Below the pieces are notes generated by a model, which worked only from the letters and a program-made list of their open reading frames with translations, did no database searches and was not told where the DNA came from. The position numbers and the translations under genes are program-made. A stretch of 64,000 bases of DNA from Leptodesmis sichuanensis A121 (GTDB taxonomy: Bacteria > Cyanobacteriota > Cyanobacteriia > Leptolyngbyales > Leptolyngbyaceae), in contig NZ_CP075171.1 of assembly GCF_021379005.1 (NCBI RefSeq), forward strand, positions 1,178,001 through 1,242,000, in the 5' to 3' direction. Below are positions 39,939 to 50,103 of this stretch, in pieces. Positions within the stretch are counted from its first letter, which is position 1. Each line of letters opens with the position of its first letter.

Positions 39939-42900
39939 TTACTTCTCCGCCACCTCCAATACCGTCGAGGCCGATCGTCCAAATTCCTCCGGAGCATATT
40001 GCAACCTCGCTTCGGCACCGGGATAGATGAAGGTACCGGGAGTTACAGAACGGGCCAGATAATGTAGGGAATATACCCCAGGATTTAATTTGTCTCCAAA
40101 GGCAACAATCCGATCTTTGTAAATGGTTTGATAGCCCAGTTGCCAGCTATCGCCTCTGGCCTGGAAGTAAGGACTGGAGGTCTGGAAGCTACTATCGACG
40201 GCTTCTAATCCCGCAGGTAAGGGATCGGTAATGATTACATGATCTACGGGACGATCGGTAATGATTTCCAGGCCAATGTCATAAACCTGACCCACAGGAA
40301 GTTTCAGGGCATTCACGGCGTAGAGGCCAGTGGTATAAAGAACTTTTTCTTCATTGGCGGGACGAATCGTGCGAGTCACCCGTAGACCATTCAGCCGTCC
40401 GGGTTGATTGCCCTGTAGTCGATAGCGGTAGGCTACCAGGTAGTGCAGCAGCCCATTGCCGGATTTCTTCAAGATTAGATTGGAATTCCCGCGAGGTAAA
40501 TCTGCCATGGGCACGCTGACCGTTTCACTGGCTTTCTGGTAGCCCTGAAATTGAGCCGTCGCCAGAGATTTATCCCCCAGTTGCGCACTGGCTGTGAAAT
40601 TGGGCGGAGTGGGTTGCAGTTTGCTGTACTCCACCAGTGCCGTCAACGCGGCGGCATTGTCATAGGTGCTGGGCCAGGTGCCGTTCCGTCGCTGATCTAG
40701 CAGTCCCTTGACCAGTTTGTCGATCGTTTCAGGACGGGCTTTTTGCACGATCGCCAATCGCACTGCTTCCGCCTGAGTTGCCGTTGCCGAACTCAACCAG
40801 CGCCAGCTTTCTGGCAAGTTCACCCTGGCCGTGCGTCCCGTTTCCGACACGGTTTCTTGTAATTTGGCAGCCATCCCTTTCGCTTCTGCCTGCCAATCGG
40901 GAAATTGAGATAAATAGCGAGCCAGCTTTATCTGGTCGATCGGGTCAAGCTGCTGCCGTTGAGCGTAAATATCCGGCAAAAATTCCGTCCGCTGATCCCC
41001 CAATGCTGCCAGCGCGATCAACGTATGCAACCGCACCTGATTTTTGCACAGCGCTTCTTTACAGAAGTCGTACTGGGCCGGATTGGCAAGCAATTTGCTG
41101 AGGTAATTCTTTAAAGGAGGGAGGTTTAAGTTTTGAGTTTTGAGTTTTGAATTTTGAGTTATATCGGATAATTCAGAACTTAAAACTGAGAACTGAGAAT
41201 TTCCTTGGGCAATTGCTTCCGCCGCATAAGCAGTCAAGAACGGATCCGATTTTTTCGCTCCTGGGTAGGCCGCAAATCCGCCATCCGGTTTCTGCAATTT
41301 TTGCAGGCGATCGAGGGCTTGGGTGGCCTGTTGAGCCGGATTGAAGTTGGAGAAGGTTTGCCCGTAGGTTTGGGAGAGGGTTTGTAAATTGGCCGCGATG
41401 CTAAGTTGGCTGGCGGCGGGTTCCAGGAAAGGCAAATCCTGTTCATCCAGCACCTGTTGGGCAGGAGCGGCAAGTTGGGGCATCAGGCTGCTGGCCAGGG
41501 AAAGATCCAGTCCTCCAGCATCGTTAGCGACTTTGGAATCCACATTTACGGGAATTGTAACCTGATCCGGAGTAGAGCCAGATTCTACGACCTGTTCCGT
41601 AATCGTGAGCGGTTTCACTTCTAATGGCACCTCTAATGCATCCGTGACTCCGTTCAGTTCCGTTTTGAACTGCACTTTGGCTGCTCCTGGATTGTTGGCT
41701 TTGACTGGGAACCGATAAGCGCTGGTACCTGCACTCATGTAGGCTTGTTGATTTCCAGAAGAGTTATCAAATTGGAGCGAACCAGTAACAGAGCCGGCAA
41801 CAGAGAGATTACCGTTCGGCACCGTATTGTTGGTAACGGAGACTCCCGCCTGGAAGCGATCGCCCGGTCGGGCAAACTGGGGCAGCAGGGGATTGGTGAC
41901 CAGGGGCTGACTGGTGACAAAGGTAGTATCGCCATGGCCGAAGTTGAAACTGCCATCCGTGGCCACCGCCATGACTCTCCAGGTGGTCAGGTCATCGGGC
42001 AGTTTGAAACTGACTTTAGCTGTACCCTTGCTATCGGTAAGAACGGCACCGTTGTAGTAGGCGATCGGCTTGAAGTTGGTACGAATGCGGGTATTGGCGG
42101 CTCCACTGGACAGTCCTCCCCCATAGCCCCAGCCTTTTTGCAAAGGAGAGCCGATCGGCTGTAACACCACATCGGGACGGTTATCGCTCAACCGGGTGGA
42201 AATGGGTTGTTCTGCAAACACCAGGTTCACCAGGTCGGGTGGACGGTAGCCAGTCAGTTGCAACACCGCTTCATTCACCACCATGATCGTGAACTGGCCT
42301 TTCACGGGATTATCCTGCTGGTCTTTCAGGGTCAGATTAACGGTTTGTTCACTTCCAGGTGTTGCTGGAGTAGACTCCGGAGATCCGGTAGCAGGAGTAA
42401 GTTCCACTTTCAGGTAGTGTTCATTCACATCGGTCGCAAAGGGAGCCAGCCCAATGCGTACCAGACTATCCAAACTGCCTGGTGTTTCCTGCTCCAGAGG
42501 TTTGCCCTGGCGGACGAGAATTGCTTCCACTGCGGCATTTGGCATCATCTCCGCCGTCACCTGAAATTGAACTTGGGGCGCACTACCTGTGACTTTCGTG
42601 ACAGTCTGATACAGCGTGTCATGACGCACGACCGCAAAGTAGAGTTCTGCTTCCGGGAACGGCGATTGCAGCAGCACGGTGGCCATTTCCCCAGGACGAT
42701 AGTGGGATTTGTCCAACTTCAGTTCCAGGCGGTTATTGCGATAGCGGTTGCCCCAAAAGGTGGGAGTATCTCCGGTGGCCCAAATTTGCAGATCAGTGGC
42801 TGTAGCTTCCTGGCCAGCCAATGTGGCTCGTATGCGGTAGGCACCAGAGGCGGGCGGCGTTAACGGCACTGATTTCGCTTCCGTCCCCGATTCCGTCTCC

Positions 42901-45827
42901 TGGGTGGCCACAGTTTTATATTCCACCTGATTCTGCGGCGTGCGGCTGCCTTCCACCACACGGGTGATCTGGCTGTAGTTCATCTGCTGCAATTCCAGGC
43001 GCAGCGGTTGATCCGGAATAGGGTTGCCACCGGGATCGGTGACAATCACCTGAACGAGAAATTCCTTCCCAGCATCCGCCACAAAGTTCGTTTTCAAACC
43101 AATCAAGCGATCGCTCGGCAACGCCAGGAACGTTTTGGAATCCGATACGGCCAGATTCGACACATCCGACACCTGAGCATCGACTTGATAAGCCATGGTA
43201 TAGGGCAGATTCTGATCCACCTTAATACTTTGCGTAGCCTGCCCCTCCGCACTCAACATCTGAGTAGCTTCAAGAACATCACTGCCCACCTCCGGTGCTT
43301 CTTCCGGCCAAAACCAGCGGCGACCAAAAGTGTACCCCTCCCATCCCTGCGGCGTGAACTCAACCCGTTGCCGAGTCACCCCATAATTCACCTTGCCCCC
43401 TTGCACTGGCGAGCCAAACAGATACCGACTTTGCACCGTACTTTTTACCGTTTGATCCGGCAAGGCCACTGGCAGCGTCTCCACCGCACCTTGCCCTGCT
43501 CTCCCAGCTCTACGCCCTAATTCCTGATGCCTGATGCCTAATCCCTCAGCCGATCCCTTCAACGTCAGTTCTACCTTAAAATTCGGCGGCTTAAATTCAG
43601 CCACCCGCACTTCTCCTGTCAGTTCTTTGCCATCCGCCCCTTTTGCCCGCACCGTGTAATAGCCCAGGGGTTGGTTTTTGGCAAAAGGAACCTCCAGTGA
43701 AAAGGTGCCAAAGGCGTTGGTCGTCTGACTACCCAGATCTTTTTTCTGACCATTCGGCCCTTCTAGGGTGAGGCTATACTTGGCGTTCTTGTCCTGCTTC
43801 AGGGTTCCGGCCTGCAGGTAATAGGCGACTCCGGTCAGGTAAGCGGTTTCTCCTGGTTGGTAAAGCTGGCGATCGCTGAAAATCGTCCCCCGTGAGATGG
43901 GTTTGCCACTTTCCCATCCGGCATCAATTCCGTACTCATAGGCTCCACTGTATTCCAGGGTGCGGGTAAAGGCCCAATCTTTTCCTTCCTGGGCAATCAC
44001 CAGCAGGGGTGGGGGATTCTCCGATCCGGGTGCCCGACAGCCTTGAAACTGCGCTCCCGTCAGGGTGAGCAATCCCGCTTGATTAGTTTTCCCAGTAGCG
44101 CAGGGAGTTGGGGTGGGTCGCTCTTTGGCATCTAACCGCGATTTGTAGACCTGAATTGAGGCATTGGCAACCGGGGAGCCATCGGCCAAGTGATGCACTC
44201 GCACCAGCCCCGATTCGGGAAACCATTGAGCAAATACTCCCAGATTAGTCAACTGCACCAGTCCGTAGTAGGTGGGTTCTCGCCACTGTTGCTTGCCATT
44301 TTCCTGATAGGAATTGGTGCGGGCCTGTACGCCATAGGCCAGCATTCCGGTTGGCCCCTTCAATAATTGGGCTAAAGGAATGGCCGTTTCCACGGTCTGA
44401 TTCTGCTGCTGGTTTACCTGAGTCGTTTTCCACTGGGACGGGTTGGGCAGCAAGTCATTGCCATTGCCCTGGGGATAGGCGGAACTGGTATAGACCAGAT
44501 CGGTGGGTTGGACGCTGGCAAACGCAGATTTGTAACTCGGTAGGTTGACCGTGGAGATATTCAATTGCAGTGCCGAAGTGCGATCGCCCCCGATGCTAGA
44601 TGGAAAGATATGCAGGTCAGACGGTGCCCAGAGATCGGGAGCCACATCTCCGGTTTGATACTCCACGGTGGTCGGTTTACCCAGGGTTTGACCAAACTTG
44701 TCTTTTAAGTCGGCTCCTACGGTTATCGTGTATTTGGTGGCAGGTTCCAAAGCCCAGGGATTCAGGTTGACGACGCGATCGCCTTCATAGGCCCGTACCA
44801 GTGGCACATCTTTATTCTTTGGCTCCGGGCTGATGGAAATATTAGCGGTAGCGGATTCCACCTGAATCGGATTGTTGAACTCCAGTTGGGGTGAGCCATT
44901 GACGAACCGTCCCACATTTCCTCCCGCATCTGGCTGTCCTACCCATTTCAAATTCTGGTAGGCCAGAGGAGAGTAGGTTTCTAGCCGACTGGCGAATGCT
45001 TCCTCACTGGGCAAATTTCCCTGCAAAGGTCGTAATCCCGGTGTGAATTCCAGATTGTATTTCGTTGCTTTGTCCAGTTGCCGCTGCGGTTCCAGGGTAT
45101 AAACCCAACTGCGTTGCGAGGGATCAAATCGTTCTTCTGGACTGGGGGAGTCTGGCTCCAGGAACTCAGGCTGTTTCTCCAGGGCGACTGCCAGAGCGAT
45201 CGTGGTCTGTTTGCCCTCTGGCGTTAACCGGGCATGATCCCGCAGGGAAGCCTGATCCAGTTCGACGTTGGAATAAACCTTTAAGATGGGCTTCGTCTCA
45301 ATGGGATCCGTAGCGGTTTTGGGACTGTCAGCAGAATAGGAGGTGGGCAGGTTGGTGAGTTTGAGGCGATCGGTTTGAAAAGTCCAGGCCAGATCTTGAT
45401 CCAATTGATGATTCTTCAGATCCGCCAGTCCCTTTTTCAAGGTGACTCGGACTCGTGTGGCCAGGGGAGTCGCTGCATCCGCCTGAAATCCCACCATGCG
45501 GGGAGTCAGAAAGCGGAACTGCCCTTTCAACGGAGGCACAATTTCAAACTTCTGTAACACTTGCTGGCGATTCGGATCCTCCAGACTCTCCACCGGAATC
45601 AAGGGTTCTTTGAAGCGGATCCGGATCTGCGCCTGGGGTTTGGTATCCCCGATCGGACTGATTTCCTCAATCCAATCCGGGAGTTTGGGCGCGGGTAAAG
45701 CCGCCACTTCCGCAAATCGGTCTGACCCTGGCGTAATTCTGGCGATGCTACAGCCGGAAAAACCAACAGCAATCAGAATTCCCAACAGAAACAAAATGGG
45801 CAGAATGCAGCGATCGCCCCTTCTCAT
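39939..45827 (-). CDS. Alpha-2-macroglobulin-like lipoprotein without thioester motif
   Basis: The ATG at 45827 is preferred over the GTG at 45842. The protein has 1962 residues. The N-terminus (RCILPILFLLGILIAVGFSGC) is a lipoprotein signal with lipobox FSGC, so it should be membrane-anchored and periplasmic. Many MG domains follow (RGTIFSDRQLYQPGETAYLTGV, KGTAKVSFKLPDDLTTWRVMAVATDG), then an alpha/alpha toroid and a receptor-type end. In this family the toroid begins with CxEQ when a thioester is present. Here the matching place reads QQVLDEQDLPFLEPAAS, without Cys. The likely role is broad protease trapping or envelope defence without covalent capture. Two in-frame inserts (near 41130-41210 and 43500-43560) are made of repeat DNA. 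Confidence 0.92.
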   Translation of the reverse strand: MRRGDRCILPILFLLGILIAVGFSGCSIARITPGSDRFAEVAALPAPKLPDWIEEISPIGDTKPQAQIRIRFKEPLIPVESLEDPNRQQVLQKFEIVPPLKGQFRFLTPRMVGFQADAATPLATRVRVTLKKGLADLKNHQLDQDLAWTFQTDRLKLTNLPTSYSADSPKTATDPIETKPILKVYSNVELDQASLRDHARLTPEGKQTTIALAVALEKQPEFLEPDSPSPEERFDPSQRSWVYTLEPQRQLDKATKYNLEFTPGLRPLQGNLPSEEAFASRLETYSPLAYQNLKWVGQPDAGGNVGRFVNGSPQLEFNNPIQVESATANISISPEPKNKDVPLVRAYEGDRVVNLNPWALEPATKYTITVGADLKDKFGQTLGKPTTVEYQTGDVAPDLWAPSDLHIFPSSIGGDRTSALQLNISTVNLPSYKSAFASVQPTDLVYTSSAYPQGNGNDLLPNPSQWKTTQVNQQQNQTVETAIPLAQLLKGPTGMLAYGVQARTNSYQENGKQQWREPTYYGLVQLTNLGVFAQWFPESGLVRVHHLADGSPVANASIQVYKSRLDAKERPTPTPCATGKTNQAGLLTLTGAQFQGCRAPGSENPPPLLVIAQEGKDWAFTRTLEYSGAYEYGIDAGWESGKPISRGTIFSDRQLYQPGETAYLTGVAYYLQAGTLKQDKNAKYSLTLEGPNGQKKDLGSQTTNAFGTFSLEVPFAKNQPLGYYTVRAKGADGKELTGEVRVAEFKPPNFKVELTLKGSAEGLGIRHQELGRRAGRAGQGAVETLPVALPDQTVKSTVQSRYLFGSPVQGGKVNYGVTRQRVEFTPQGWEGYTFGRRWFWPEEAPEVGSDVLEATQMLSAEGQATQSIKVDQNLPYTMAYQVDAQVSDVSNLAVSDSKTFLALPSDRLIGLKTNFVADAGKEFLVQVIVTDPGGNPIPDQPLRLELQQMNYSQITRVVEGSRTPQNQVEYKTVATQETESGTEAKSVPLTPPASGAYRIRATLAGQEATATDLQIWATGDTPTFWGNRYRNNRLELKLDKSHYRPGEMATVLLQSPFPEAELYFAVVRHDTLYQTVTKVTGSAPQVQFQVTAEMMPNAAVEAILVRQGKPLEQETPGSLDSLVRIGLAPFATDVNEHYLKVELTPATGSPESTPATPGSEQTVNLTLKDQQDNPVKGQFTIMVVNEAVLQLTGYRPPDLVNLVFAEQPISTRLSDNRPDVVLQPIGSPLQKGWGYGGGLSSGAANTRIRTNFKPIAYYNGAVLTDSKGTAKVSFKLPDDLTTWRVMAVATDGSFNFGHGDTTFVTSQPLVTNPLLPQFARPGDRFQAGVSVTNNTVPNGNLSVAGSVTGSLQFDNSSGNQQAYMSAGTSAYRFPVKANNPGAAKVQFKTELNGVTDALEVPLEVKPLTITEQVVESGSTPDQVTIPVNVDSKVANDAGGLDLSLASSLMPQLAAPAQQVLDEQDLPFLEPAASQLSIAANLQTLSQTYGQTFSNFNPAQQATQALDRLQKLQKPDGGFAAYPGAKKSDPFLTAYAAEAIAQGNSQFSVLSSELSDITQNSKLKTQNLNLPPLKNYLSKLLANPAQYDFCKEALCKNQVRLHTLIALAALGDQRTEFLPDIYAQRQQLDPIDQIKLARYLSQFPDWQAEAKGMAAKLQETVSETGRTARVNLPESWRWLSSATATQAEAVRLAIVQKARPETIDKLVKGLLDQRRNGTWPSTYDNAAALTALVEYSKLQPTPPNFTASAQLGDKSLATAQFQGYQKASETVSVPMADLPRGNSNLILKKSGNGLLHYLVAYRYRLQGNQPGRLNGLRVTRTIRPANEEKVLYTTGLYAVNALKLPVGQVYDIGLEIITDRPVDHVIITDPLPAGLEAVDSSFQTSSPYFQARGDSWQLGYQTIYKDRIVAFGDKLNPGVYSLHYLARSVTPGTFIYPGAEARLQYAPEEFGRSASTVLEVAEK

Positions 45828-46053
45828 ACCTTTTCTCCCCACAGCAACAGGCGCAGGATGGATAGACCACCTGACTACTCTATTGCTACCCCTTGTTCCC
45901 GTGAAATCCCTTAAGGTTCAATAATTCTTTACCTCTTGGAAGTCGTGCTAAGTACTGATACTCAACATACTCAACCCCATCCTTTTTCCAAAGGACAAGC
46001 CCAAAGCTTTGCAAAATAATTCCAGGCAGATTAAAATATAAAGCAGGCAAATA

Positions 46054-47510
46054 TCAATAGTCCGGACTGAATTAGAAGGCTATGATGCCGTAGGAACGGA
46101 GGGTTTCATAGTTGGGATGGGATTTAATCAAAGTTGGGTTCAAGTCTAACATTGAAATAAATCGCTCCAGTAAATGGTCGTTGAAGGCAACGCGCTTGTA
46201 ACTTGCCATTGAAAAGGTAGATAAAGCGGGCCTTGGATTGTCTTGGCTAGAGCGCAGTTGGTCTTCGTATTTGGCCAGATTCAGAGCGCTCAAAGACGCA
46301 TTGAAGTGGAAGTCGAGGGTTTGAGACTGGCGAGTTTGAGCGTCACACAGCCCAGTAAATTGTTTTGCGTCCCTAAAAATAAATTCAATTTGAAACCTGG
46401 CTTTGTAATAGTCGAGGATGTGCTCGGCATCGAGGTCAACGTCAGTCGAGAACAGCAGTGCATAGCCAGTTTTGCCTGGTTTACGAGTATCGACCACAGC
46501 GGCGATGCGAATTTGACGTTTGAGTGAGACATGCCAAACAATGCTGGTGTAAAGGTCTAGACCCGGTTCGAGTTGAGTGACATGAGACAACCGACTTAAA
46601 TCCCGCAAATCAACTTTGCCATCGTACTTGCGCTTGGCCCCACGCGGCTTTTGCACTCCGGTATACAGGTAACGCATATCGGCATCAGTGCGAAGTTTGC
46701 TAATCACTTGGAGATTCAAGCCAACGACCCCGTCCACAAACTTCTTCTTGCTATAGAATCCATCGACGGCCCAATACTTGAGTCCAGCAGGTAAATAAGC
46801 ATAGCTGTCCTGGAGGTGCTTGAGGTAATAATCCATCCGAGTCGGTTCGGCGGTCGCATTGTTCACTTCTGCCTCAGCCATCGGCTTGATTGGCAACTGC
46901 TCAAGCATCTGCTGGGTCTGCTCAATCATGGCCCACGTAATCCACTGGTGCTGGTTTTGCACTTTTGCCTTGCGCTTTGCCAGAGTTGCCGGAGTTTGTT
47001 GCACCGACAAACTGTAGCCTTGATGGGCATCAACATCGATGATCGCAATCACCGAAATCTCTAAGCCCTTTTGAGTCCGGTTCTCACTGCCGTTGTAAAA
47101 CCAATCCAACCCGTAGGTCGCTTTGCCACTTTTGCGGATAAATGAGCAGTCCATCGCCCCAATGTAAGTAGTCCCCTGCCCTATCGTCATCTCAATCAAC
47201 TTGGCATTCAAGCCCATGAAGCAAAACGCTTGGCGATACTGGCGGCGGTAGGTTCTCTCGCTCAACTTGCTGTAACGACTCAGGTTGCTGAAGTTGACTT
47301 TGCCACACACCAGCAAAATCGTCGGAAATAGGGTCAAAAGAAACCTTTGTTGCGGTTTGTCAAAGTCCCCATTTTGGCAAATAGGGCTTGTAGAATGGTC
47401 TTCATAGCTACCTCTGGGGTGTTTGTTTCAATATCTGCACCTTACAAATGGAGGTAGCTTTTTGTCTAGCAGCTTCGGTTTTTCTCTCTAAAAACTGTCC
47501 GAACTATTGA
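46054..47510 (-). mobile_element. IS4-family insertion sequence, 1457 bp
   Basis: The ends are inverted repeats: TCAATAGTCCGGAC at 46054-46067, and TCAATAGTTCGGAC read inward on the minus strand from 47510. Both flanks carry AATA (46050-46053 and 47511-47514), a plausible 4-bp target duplication. It contains one transposase gene and sits between the macroglobulin gene and a dispersed repeat. Confidence 0.85.
46072..47405 (-). pseudogene. IS4-type transposase with N-terminal frameshift
   Basis: A DDE transposase of 421 residues in the main frame. The first Asp block is GAMDCSFIRKSGK, and the YREK signature of the IS4 family is present with exact spacing: Y-2-R-3-E-6-K in YYKARFQIEFIFRDAK. The main frame opens only with a TTG at 47337. 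Upstream, an ATG at 47405 begins MKTILQALFAKMGTLTN in another frame, and a one-base shift at about 47353 would join it to QQRFLLTLFPTI. The natural N-terminus is therefore broken by a single-base loss, or read by frameshifting. The element may be inactive. Confidence 0.8.
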
Positions 47511-47522
47511 AATATCTGAGAC

Positions 47523-47617
47523 CTGGTTGACTGACAAATCTTCTGAACACCCGCTACATCACTCATAGCCAAAGTCATCTAAAAACGACTGGACAAGAGT
47601 TTCAGTCCATTTGAATC
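47523..47617. repeat. Second copy of the hairpin repeat, lacking hairpin 1
   Basis: From CTGGTTGACTGACAAATC onward this follows 4809-4920. The 20 bases that form the first hairpin there are exactly absent here (catcac joins directly to tcat). Hairpin 2 is degenerate (agtcatctaaaaacgact) and the copy ends after AGTCCATTTGAAT, inside a Uma2 gene. Confidence 0.8.
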
Positions 47618-48211
47618 GCCCTGCTCCTCTGGGTTCAGCACCTGTTCAGCCGTCAGTTCAAACATTGGAAATAAGGGAGAAACAATGCGATCGCTCCCCT
47701 GAAATTGGCTTTCCTGATAGACACCCTCAACCAGCGATAACACCCTAACAAGCTGCTGTTCTGGATCTAGCAACCAGTATTCTGGAATCCTTCGTGCCTG
47801 ATATTGATCACGTTTGTCTTCATAGTCACGGTTGCGATTCGTTTGTCCGGGGCTAACAACCTCCATCACCAGCAACGGCGCGGGCATATCCAGTCGAATC
47901 GTCAATCGTTTCTGGGTCAATTCAATGTGTTCTGGTCGTAAGATCACGAAATCAGGAAACCGATTGCGTGCTTGCTTTGGCTTCAAAACGGGTACTTCAA
48001 TTTCACAGTTGTATCGATGGGTGAGTCTGGGCTTCACTAACCCGGCACGGATGAAATAGAGTTGCAATGCCAAGGAAAGCCATGCATTCAACTCAGACTT
48101 TGTTGGCATCTCGATTAGCATTCCATCAATCCATTCATACCGATGGCCTGTCCCATCGTCATAGGTCAGGTACTCCTCAAACGTCATCTGGGGGGGTGTG
48201 AAGCTGGACAT
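47579..48211 (-). CDS. Uma2 family protein ending in repeat DNA
   Basis: I chose the ATG at 48211 (MSSFTPPQMTFEEYLTYDDGT) because the upstream open frame overlaps a different gene remnant. The 210-residue protein has the Uma2 core: HRYEWIDGMLIEMP, FPDFVILRPEH, LLVMEVVSPGQTNRNRDYEDKRDQY and IPEYWLLDPEQQ. The last 13 residues (DSNGLKLLSSRF and preceding) are read from the dispersed repeat, so the native stop has been replaced by the repeat insertion or a deletion. Probably still a folded protein. Confidence 0.88.
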   Translation of the reverse strand: MSSFTPPQMTFEEYLTYDDGTGHRYEWIDGMLIEMPTKSELNAWLSLALQLYFIRAGLVKPRLTHRYNCEIEVPVLKPKQARNRFPDFVILRPEHIELTQKRLTIRLDMPAPLLVMEVVSPGQTNRNRDYEDKRDQYQARRIPEYWLLDPEQQLVRVLSLVEGVYQESQFQGSDRIVSPLFPMFELTAEQVLNPEEQGDSNGLKLLSSRF

Positions 48212-48249
48212 CAGCTTGCCCTCCTTGCTAAGTCCTCTGCCCATGTTGA

Positions 48250-48399
48250 TCATACTTCGCGTAACCGATGCCTGGACTGCACCAACTTCACTCGATACGG
48301 ATCGGCCTCTTTTCGCCATATCACCCGGTGCCCCTTCAACTCCGCACAGTGCTCCTCCAGGCACTTCTGCCAACCCAGACGATCGCGCACACTAAGCTA
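48250..48399 (-). pseudogene. C-terminal remnant of a second phosphorothioation-associated methyltransferase
   Basis: Forty-eight codons between two stops read GWQKCLEEHCAELKGHRVIW, then RKEADPYRVKLVQSR. The end of the intact gene at 50353-52464 reads GWQKCLEEHCAEVKGHRVVW, then RKDADPYQVKLVKSR. DNA similarity is high but not identical, so it is an old paralog and not a recent copy. It lies in the same orientation on the other side of the disrupted ParDE module. Confidence 0.85.
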
Positions 48400-48486
48400 A
48401 ACTTACAGGTATTCATCTTCTTCCCGCAGGTACGACCATGAGCCTACCTCTACCACCAGATTTACAGCAGTTTGCCGATCGCCAGA

Positions 48487-49884
48487 GAGCTATGTTTAAT
48501 TCTGGTGTACGGCAAGAATGAAAAAACGGCGTACCCTGCTGGATAGAAACAAACACCAGCAAACAGGAATACACCGATGACTCAAGATAAACTGGTTTCA
48601 TTCAAAACACCAGATGAGCCTGGAACATTTAGCGATGCGCTGACTGAACTGGTTCGTAACGGTGCGCGTCAAATCATTGCCCAAGCAGTTGAAGTCGAGT
48701 TGCAGGAGTTTTTAGCCCAATACCAGAGCCTCAAAGATGAGCAAGGACGACAGGCGGTCGTGCGCAATGGCTACTTGCCTGAACGAAGCATTGTGACTGG
48801 GGTTGGAGCGGTTGAAATTCAAGTTCCGAAAGTGCGAGACCGAAGCGGACAGGGGATTAAGTTTAATTCGCTGTTGTTGCCGCCGTATTTGAAGCGCGCT
48901 CAAAGTGTTGAGGAGGTGTTGCCCTGGTTGTACCTCAAAGGAGTCTCGACTGGGGATTTTTCAGAAGCTTTGGCATCGTTGCTGGGCACCCAGGCAGACG
49001 GGTTATCTGCGAGTACCATCAGCCGCCTCAAAGCGAAGTGGACTCAGGAGCACCAGCAGTGGCAACAGCGAACGCTCAGTGGCAAGCGGTATGTGTATGT
49101 TTGGGCAGATGGGATTTACTTCAACATCCGCAACGAAGATGACCGACAATGTATTTTAGTCCTGATCGGAGTGACGGATACGGGCAGCAAGGAATTGCTC
49201 GGACTCGAAGCTGGATTTCGCGAGTCCGAGTTGAGTTGGAAACCGTTGTTGTTACGCTTACAAGACCAGGGACTCAAGCAAGCACCAGAGTTGGCGATTG
49301 GAGATGGTGCATTGGGATTTTGGAAAGCCCTCGCGCAGGTATTTCCGTCCACCCGCATCCAACGTTGTTGGGTGCATAAAACGGCGAATGTCCTCAACCA
49401 CTTACCTAAAAGCCAGCAACCCCACGCCAAGTCGGCTTTACATCAAATCTACCTGGCAGCCACCAAAGATGAGGCAGAAAAGGCTTTTGAGCGATTCATC
49501 AAAACCTACGCAGCCAAGTATCCTAAAGCCACGGAGTGTTTAGCCAAAGACCGATCCGCATTGTTGGCATTCTATGATTTCCCGGCTGAGCATTGGGTGC
49601 ATCTGCGCACCACCAATCCAATTGAATCCACTTTTGCCACGGTGCGCTTGAGAACCGATAAAACGCGAGGCTGTGTCTCCCAGGACAGCATTCTGTCGTT
49701 GGTCTTCAAGCTTGTCCAGAGCGCTCAGAAGCGATGGTTACGGATTCGAGGCTTCAAACGATTAGGGGAGGTGATTGAAGGAGTCAAATTCAAGGATGGA
49801 ATTCGCGTTGATTTACATCCCGATTCAGGAGTCAGTCAGGACGCTGCTTGATTCTTCTTCATACACCACATTTGACAATAACTC
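48487..49884 (+). mobile_element. IS256-family insertion sequence, 1398 bp
   Basis: The imperfect inverted ends are GAGCTATGTTTAATTCTGG and, from the right, GAGTTATTGTCAAATGTGG, both followed by TGTA. An exact 8-bp duplication TCGCCAGA flanks the element (48479-48486 and 49885-49892), as expected for this family. One transposase gene is present. Confidence 0.93.
48577..49851 (+). CDS. IS256-family transposase
   Basis: This mutator-type DDE transposase has 424 residues and looks intact: AVVRNGYLPERSIVTGVGAVEI, the first Asp in YVYVWADGIYFNIR, ELAIGDGALGFWKALAQVFP (second Asp), the conserved RIQRCWVHKTANVLNHLPKS and the late Glu region TTNPIESTFATVRLRT. A fragment of a related transposase lies at 7641-7782. 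It is the probable agent of the antitoxin disruption. Confidence 0.95.
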   Translation: MTQDKLVSFKTPDEPGTFSDALTELVRNGARQIIAQAVEVELQEFLAQYQSLKDEQGRQAVVRNGYLPERSIVTGVGAVEIQVPKVRDRSGQGIKFNSLLLPPYLKRAQSVEEVLPWLYLKGVSTGDFSEALASLLGTQADGLSASTISRLKAKWTQEHQQWQQRTLSGKRYVYVWADGIYFNIRNEDDRQCILVLIGVTDTGSKELLGLEAGFRESELSWKPLLLRLQDQGLKQAPELAIGDGALGFWKALAQVFPSTRIQRCWVHKTANVLNHLPKSQQPHAKSALHQIYLAATKDEAEKAFERFIKTYAAKYPKATECLAKDRSALLAFYDFPAEHWVHLRTTNPIESTFATVRLRTDKTRGCVSQDSILSLVFKLVQSAQKRWLRIRGFKRLGEVIEGVKFKDGIRVDLHPDSGVSQDAA

Positions 49885-50103
49885 TCGCCAGATTGCCAGT
49901 GGCAAGTATACTTCACTGGATGAGATGATGCTGGCGGGGTTGCGGATCCTGGCAGAGCAGGAACAGATTTATCAGGGACGCTTTGAAGAATTGCGGCGTG
50001 AGTTGTTGTTGGGGATGTTAGAAGCCGAACAAGGGGAACTTCTGGATGCGGCAAGCGAAATTGAAGCGATTCGCCAGCGGTTACGTCAACGGCATTCTGG
50101 AGC

